Of a stretch of DNA of 64,000 nt, positions 58,431 through 64,000 are shown piece after piece; the stretch's first letter is position 1, and every line of letters begins with the position of its first letter. Below the pieces are notes generated by a model. It saw nothing but the letters and a program-made list of their open reading frames with translations. It searched no databases and had not been told where the DNA came from. The stretch comes from Boswellia sacra (Eukaryota; Streptophyta; Magnoliopsida; Sapindales; Burseraceae). Both the position numbers and the translations under genes were made by a program. Location of the stretch: contig SNVD02006118.1 in the NCBI GenBank assembly GCA_013180625.2, forward strand, positions 176,296 through 240,295. The letters run 5' to 3'.

Positions 58431-59790
58431 GTTAGTGATACGGCTATGGCACCAATATCAGACTATGAGGGTGTACAGGTTTTGACAATGTCAGACATGA
58501 GATCTGATGGTAAGTGGATTCTTGATTCAGGTTGCACATTACGTATGTGTCATAAAAGAGAATTTTTTGCTTCTTATCAGTCAGTTGATGGGCAAAAAGT
58601 TCTCATGGGGAATAATGTAGTTTGTGATGTGGTGGAAATCATTCGTATCAAATTTAGGATGTTTGATGGGTCTGTCAGAATCTTGAAGGAAGTGAGGCAT
58701 GTTCCTGAGTTAAAACGGAACTTTATTTCCTTCGGCACATTAGATAAAATGAGTTGTGAGTATAAGGCGTCATTTGGGATGTTACGTGTGACTAAGGGAG
58801 CACTGGTTGTCATGAAAGCCAAGATTCATAATGGCTTGTCTATGTTGCAAAGAGAAGTCCTATCTGGTAAACTAGCAGTCAGTGAAGCATCTGATAAGGA
58901 TAAAACCAAGCTTTGGCATCAAAGGCTTGGTCATATTAGTGGGAGAGGTTTGAAGGAACTGAGCAGTCAAGGGTTATTGTGTGGTGGTCAAGTGAGTAAG
59001 CTTGAGTTTTGCGAGCACTGTGTCTTTGAAAAGTAATGTCGGCTACGTTTCTCAACGGGTGTTCATACTACAAAGGATACTCTTGATTATGTGCATTCAG
59101 CTCTCTAGGGTATAGCTAGCAAGCTGTCACATAGTCAAAACAGGTATTTCTTGTCCTAGATTGATGATTACTCTAAGAATGTGTGGTTTCATTTGTTGAA
59201 ACATAAGAATGAAGCTTTGAAAAATTTAGACAGTGAAAAAAGCTTGTAGAAACTTAGACTAGTGAAGGGGTTAAGAAACTTAAGATAGATAATAGGCTTG
59301 AGTTTTGTGGTCGTGAGTTTGATTCTTATTGTAAAGACTATGGGATTGTGAGACATAAAATAGTTAGGTGCACCCCTCAACAAAATGGCTTAGCTAAGAG
59401 AATGAATAGGACTTTAGTGGAGAGAGTTAGGTACATGCTCTCTAATGTAAGACTGAAAAAAGAGTTATGGGCAAAAGCTATGAGTATAATAGCTTATTTA
59501 GTAAATAGAAGTCCTTCTACAGCTATTGATCGCAAAACACCCGATGAGGTGTGGTATAGTAGACCAGCGAGCTATAACAACTTGAGAATGTTTAGTTACA
59601 CAGCGTATGCACATGTGAATGATGGGAAGTTAGAGCTTAGAGCATTAGAATGTATCTTTATTGGCTACCCCAAAGGTCTAAAAGGATATAGATTGTGGTA
59701 CATGGCTCAGGGAGTGTTAAAACCAATTATTAGCAAAAATGTTGTCTTCAATAAAGATGAAATTCTAGGATTGACTACATAGCATGGTGG
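58431..59790 (+). pseudogene. pol (PR-INT): Tork-like copia protease and integrase
   Basis: 58428-59036 holds the protease (WILDSGCTLRMCHKREFF, with the active-site DSG) and the integrase zinc finger (KLWHQRLGHISGRGLKELSS, FCEHC), ending at TAA 59035-59037. The core after several stops includes IDDYSKNVWFHL-like residues near 59160, RLEFCGREFDSYC near 59295, and TPQQNGLAKRMNRTLVERVR, then a C-terminal part ending near 59780 (LRMFSYTAYAHVNDGKLELR, FIGYPKGLKGYRLW). Most interruptions are single stops within otherwise collinear frames. Confidence 0.85.
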
Positions 59791-61640
59791 AGTTTCTGGG
59801 ACAGATAAATCTAAGGCAACTGGTTCAAAGTCACAGACTGTTGGTTTTGAGATGGAGCCCGTAAGAGTTATTCGTTAGCAAGTGATTAAGGATGCACCTG
59901 TGGTTGAGCAGCAACAACCACCACTGCCAGATTATAGACTAGCGAAGGACAGAGAAAGGAGGTAGATTATACCTTCAGAAAGGTATGGGTACTCTGACTT
60001 TATGGCTTATGCTTTAAATACGGCTGATGTGATTGATGGGAATAAGCTACTTACATACCTTGAGGCCGTGAGTTGTAATGAGTCCATCCAGTGGAAAGAG
60101 GCAATGTTAAAGGAGATTAATTCTTTGATAAAGAATAAAACATGGAAGATTGTAGAGAAGCCTGAAAAGCAAAAGCTTGTTGGGTGTAAATGGATATTGA
60201 AACACAAGGAAGGGTTGTCAAGTGATAAGCCTAGATACAAGGCTAGGCTACTGGCTAAGGGTTTTACACAGCGTGAAGGGATTAATTACAATGAGATCTT
60301 TTCTCAAGTAGTGAAACACACGTCGATCAGGGTTCTTTTATCACTTGTGGTATGTTTTGATCTTGAGCTTCAGTAGATGGATGTCAAAACTGCATTCTTG
60401 TATGGTGAGTTAGAAGAGAAGATCTACATGAGCCAGCCTAAGAGATTTCAACTTCTAGGTAAGGAACACTGTATTTGCTTGTTGAAAAACTTGTTGTATG
60501 ATTTGAAGCAAAGTCCAAGACAGTGGTATTTACAAATTGACACATTCATTGTGAGTAAGGGCTTAAGGGTTTCTCGAGGAGTTCCTATGATAGTTGTGTT
60601 TGCTATAGCGGGACTTCATGTCTGGATATGATCTACTTACTCTTGTATGTTGATGATATGCTCATAGCCAGCAAGGTAATCTCAAAAGTTTAAGACTTGA
60701 AGGAGTTGTTGTAAACTAAGTTTGACATAAAGGACTTGGGGCAGGTTAAAAGGATATTAGGGATGGACATTCGCAGAGATAGAGATAAAGATACACTATT
60801 CTTGTCTCAGAAAAATTATCTTGAAAAGTCTTGCATCAATTTAATATGGGTGATGCAAAGGCTGTTAGTGTACCATTGACAGCGTATTTTAGACTTTTAT
60901 TTGATCAGTGTCCTAAGACAGATGAGAAGAAACTTCAAATGGACTGGATTCCATATGCGAAAGCAATTAGAAGTGTCATATACTTGACGGTGTGCACTCG
61001 TCCAGATATTACACAGGTTGTATTAGTTGTCAGCAGGGTTATGGCGAATCTAGGTAAGGTTCATTAGAAAGTAGTAAAATGGTTGCTAAGATACTTAAAA
61101 AGATCAATCGATAGAGGATTGATATTTGGTCGAATGGAACAAGAAGGAACTATTTTAAGGGCTTTGTTGATGCAGATTATGCTGGGGATCTTTATAAAAT
61201 GAGGTCTTAAACGGGCTACGTGTTCACATTTGGTGGAGAATGTGTTAGTTGAAAAGCTCAATTACAGTCCATTGTTGCTTTATTGACTACAGAGTCTAAA
61301 TATATAGCTATTACAGAAGCTGCAAAGGAAGCTTTGTGGTTAATGGGTTTGATAGCCGAACTTGGAATGTCACAAAAATCTATGATTGTGTTTTATGATA
61401 GTCAAAGTGCTATACGTCCAACGAAGAATCAAATATATCTTAAACGTACTAAGCGCATCGATGTGAAGTTGTATTTTGTTCCTGATGTTGCAGCGAAAAG
61501 GCCTGTAAAAGTGGAGAAGATTCCAACGAAAGATAATCCAATGGACGTGGCTACGAAGGTAGTACCATTGATTAAGTTCTTGCATTGTCTGGATCTATTA
61601 AAGGTCCAGGATTTTTCCTTGATGATATTCTATTAAAGGG
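59791..61640 (+). pseudogene. pol (RT-RNH): Tork-like copia RT and RNase H
   Basis: Reads [52 protein letters not shown], stop, MDVKTAFLYGELEEKIYMSQ, LLYDLKQSPRQWY, then after a frameshift LLYVDDMLIAS (catalytic YVDD intact near 60640), KFDIKDLGQVKRILGMDI, GSV/RSVIYLTVCTRPDITQVV-type residues, and RNase H with TTESKYIAITEAAKEALWLM and a C-terminal KRIDVKLYFVPDV. Stops at 60376, 60712, 61065, 61210 and 61252 sit where Gln, Trp or similar codons are expected. Confidence 0.9.
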
Positions 61641-61679
61641 AGACTGCAATGTATTATAGAGATGGAGGATTTGAGATCC

Positions 61680-61691
61680 AAGGTGGAGATT
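61680..61691 (+). other. Polypurine tract
   Basis: AAGGTGGAGATT immediately before the 3' LTR, the start site for plus-strand DNA synthesis in copia elements. Confidence 0.75.
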
Positions 61692-62106
61692 TGTTAGAGT
61701 TGGCTCTCAAATCGCAGGAAGTTGGTATCAAACCTGGGACCGACGCTCCTGCGCAACATTGGTGCTTCTGTGCAAGTTGAGTTGCACCGTGGCGCTACAA
61801 CGAAGTCTAGAGGCTTCACTTCAAGGCAGAAACCTTGCGTACGCCACTGCGTAAATGTTGATTACTGTATGCCCCTTGGGCACTATTTAAACATTGTTTT
61901 TCTTATTTTGAGAAAGACTTCTTAATATTCTCTTGTAGAGCTTTTGGGGAAACGTGAGGGTTAAGAAAATAGTGTTTCTTGGTGTAAGAGAGTATTACAA
62001 GCCTTGTAATCTTATTTTTTTCATAGTGAAAAATTATTTTGTAGTCTTCGCAGTGGACATTTGATTCTTGGGTGGAATTGGTTTGAAAGATCTGTAATCT
62101 GTCACA
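61692..62106 (+). mobile_element. 3' LTR of the Tork-like copia element
   Basis: TGTTAGAGTTGGCTCTCAAA to ATCTGTCACA, 415 bp. Compared with the 5' LTR it lacks about 100 bp between CAGTGGACAT and TTGATTCTTGGG plus smaller stretches near 61760 and 61830. The following ACATC does not match TTAAT before the 5' LTR, so no target-site duplication remains. Confidence 0.85.
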
Positions 62107-64000
62107 ACATCGACAAATTCATAAAACTATTTTCACCATTATTAGTAAATGCCTACTTTGACTAAATTCAATTTTTAGAGTATTTTTTATAGCTTTTGAA
62201 TTAAATTCCACTTAGCATTAAAGCAAAACCTAAGGTTACTCAATAAAATTCACCATTTTATATTTTAATATAAATTGACATCACTATATATGATGTCAAC
62301 TCATCAACTATCTCAACTGTTGATTAGGTGAGACGAATGGTCATAAATTTAAGTATAGATTTAAATTAAAGTATCATATCCTTGTATGTATAATTACTAA
62401 AAGATTAATTTTGTTTTGAACTCTTATTAACAATTTAAAAATTAAAAAATCTAACAAGTTATATTATTTTAATCAATCCTTACATGCAGAGTTGTACTCT
62501 AGATTTTAATCCTAGATTAAGTGGTGAAGAATGTTAACTTCTAACCTAAAATTTTTACTAATGTATGACCTCTACCATTTAAATATCACAACATGTCCTC
62601 TTACTATAAGATATTGATTCAAAATTAACAACTAATTAACTAACCACTTATATATTTACTTTGTGTCAACTGTCATGATAAGATAAGAATAATACTACAT
62701 TTATAAATTATTTTATATAAAATCATTTATACAGATTGTAGTAGTTTGAAATGATTAAAAGAATAACTTTAACAATAAAATGGGAATTATTAAGATTGAT
62801 TATGTGACAATAGTGTAATATCCCTATGTTATTTTGTCTAGATGAATTTGTATAATGATTTTTTACTATATTTTATAAGACAATGCAAATTAAGACGGGT
62901 ATTAATCTTACAAACTTATCATATAAATTGATGTGAGATGATTGCATAATTATGTTATCTATCCTAATTAATTTTATGGAATGGTAAAATTTACTCTTCT
63001 AATCAAATCATACCACATCAATTCATATAATGTAAATGAGTTTGTATAAAATAAAACAATTTATAAGTTTAGTATCATCCTAATACAAAATGTTGAGTTA
63101 CTATATTAATGGAATGAGTTCTTTCTGTATTTAAAATTTTGGTAGAGATATCATTGTGGATTGTGTTTATCATTTAATATGGATCACTATCCAGACAAAA
63201 TGATCAAATGCTTTTAAATAATTATGTTTTCTATGGAATTGGAGACGATTAGATTAAATAAAAAACATATTCCACCAAACGAATTTGTAAAATGTTCTTT
63301 CTTTATTAATCAATCCAAAGAACATTCTAATTTTATATAATTGGATCATTTATGATGAATGTTACATAACTGCGAAAAAAAGGGATATTCTCATATCTTT
63401 TTTTAATATTTTAAATCAAACAACTATTAAAATTTAATTACTATTTATTGTATATAAATTTTTTGTCCAATCTAAATTAAATATCATTAATTTACTTAAT
63501 TAGATATATTTAATTACAATTCATTTAAGTATTAATTATAACTTTTGATTAAATTAACTATTCATCATTAATTATTAAAAAATGTATTAAATTGTTAATT
63601 TAATGAATTAAATATGAGAAGGATGAATGATCTGGTGATACATGGATTGTTGTGTCCTTATTCCTACTAAATTAAGCTATAAAAAAATTTAAATATAATA
63701 CATAAAATTATATTATCTAAATATCTTCTCCAACTTTCAATTTAAGTTTGTAAAAGTCTCAAAATTTAATTACATAGAATTAAATATCTTCTTATTGGTA
63801 TTCAAAATTAATTTACTAAGTTTGTAATTATCAAATTTAATTAATTAATGTTTGTAAATTTCAATTTCTTAAAAACCACTTCTCTAGTGACGAAATAATG
63901 TTGGTTCATGAATATCACAATCATTGATGAAATAAGTGGTCGCTAAATATATATTGGAAACCTTATATATTTAGAACAACATTCGGACTACCATATGTTT
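62107..64000. other. AT-rich gene-free sequence
   Basis: I see no credible ORF, RNA gene, LTR or terminal repeat on either strand. Confidence 0.5.

Noticed and set aside
62107..64000. Search for a host gene or regulatory region in the right flank
   Set aside because: All frames are short and the sequence is uniformly AT-rich; nothing could be supported.

Overview
The window looks like an AT-rich eudicot plant chromosome segment made almost wholly of nested, decayed transposable elements. I see no complete host gene, no tRNA or rRNA gene and nothing prokaryotic. The plant assignment rests on Ty3/gypsy elements of the Athila/Tat branch primed by tRNA-Asp, Ty1/copia elements primed by initiator tRNA-Met, CACTA ends, a plant mobile domain, and plant-gene fragments (LOG, CUL3-like, At1g78140-like). 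I cannot name the species.

Region 1 (1-16.3 kb). A gypsy-type 1.41-kb LTR occurs twice (186-1598 and 13126-14540). The right copy has a tRNA-Asp primer-binding site and broken gag-protease reading leftwards. The interior (7.2-13.1 kb) carries an intronless LOG cytokinin-activation retrocopy and an unrecognised 194-codon ORF that is duplicated at 2.8-3.4 kb. Both LTRs are followed by the same TTCAT and the same Tat-lineage pol fragment, so this is a rearranged duplication and not a simple element. Between 3.6 and 7.2 kb lie several minisatellites and an inverted copy of a Tat 3' region.

Region 2 (16.3-23.6 kb). A minus-strand Tat/Ogre-like element: 3' LTR, a long 3' region with minisatellites and an antisense plant-mobile-domain pseudogene, integrase, and an archaeal-type RNase H domain cut by a copia LTR.

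Region 3 (23.6-36.4 kb). A SIRE/Maximus-like copia cluster on the minus strand: a truncated copy A, a nearly full-length copy B, and a further LTR piece in opposite orientation that makes an inverted repeat of about 0.86 kb.

Region 4 (36.4-41.7 kb). An Athila-like element on the minus strand with RT/RNase H, protease, gag, PBS and 5' LTR. Its integrase half is missing.

Region 5 (42.8-55.7 kb). Probable CACTA ends enclose a CUL3-like exon, unidentified exon-like blocks, a 2.1-kb Tat solo LTR with perfect target-site duplication, and a nested 4.1-kb CACTA element holding three spliced exons of a methyltransferase gene.

Region 6 (56-64 kb). A small hAT-like MITE, a degenerate Tork-like copia element with both LTRs on the plus strand, then gene-free AT-rich DNA.

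The window is thus a TE graveyard whose main interest is repeated capture of host gene pieces by several element classes and chimeric junctions between elements. Percent identities and copy numbers were counted by eye.
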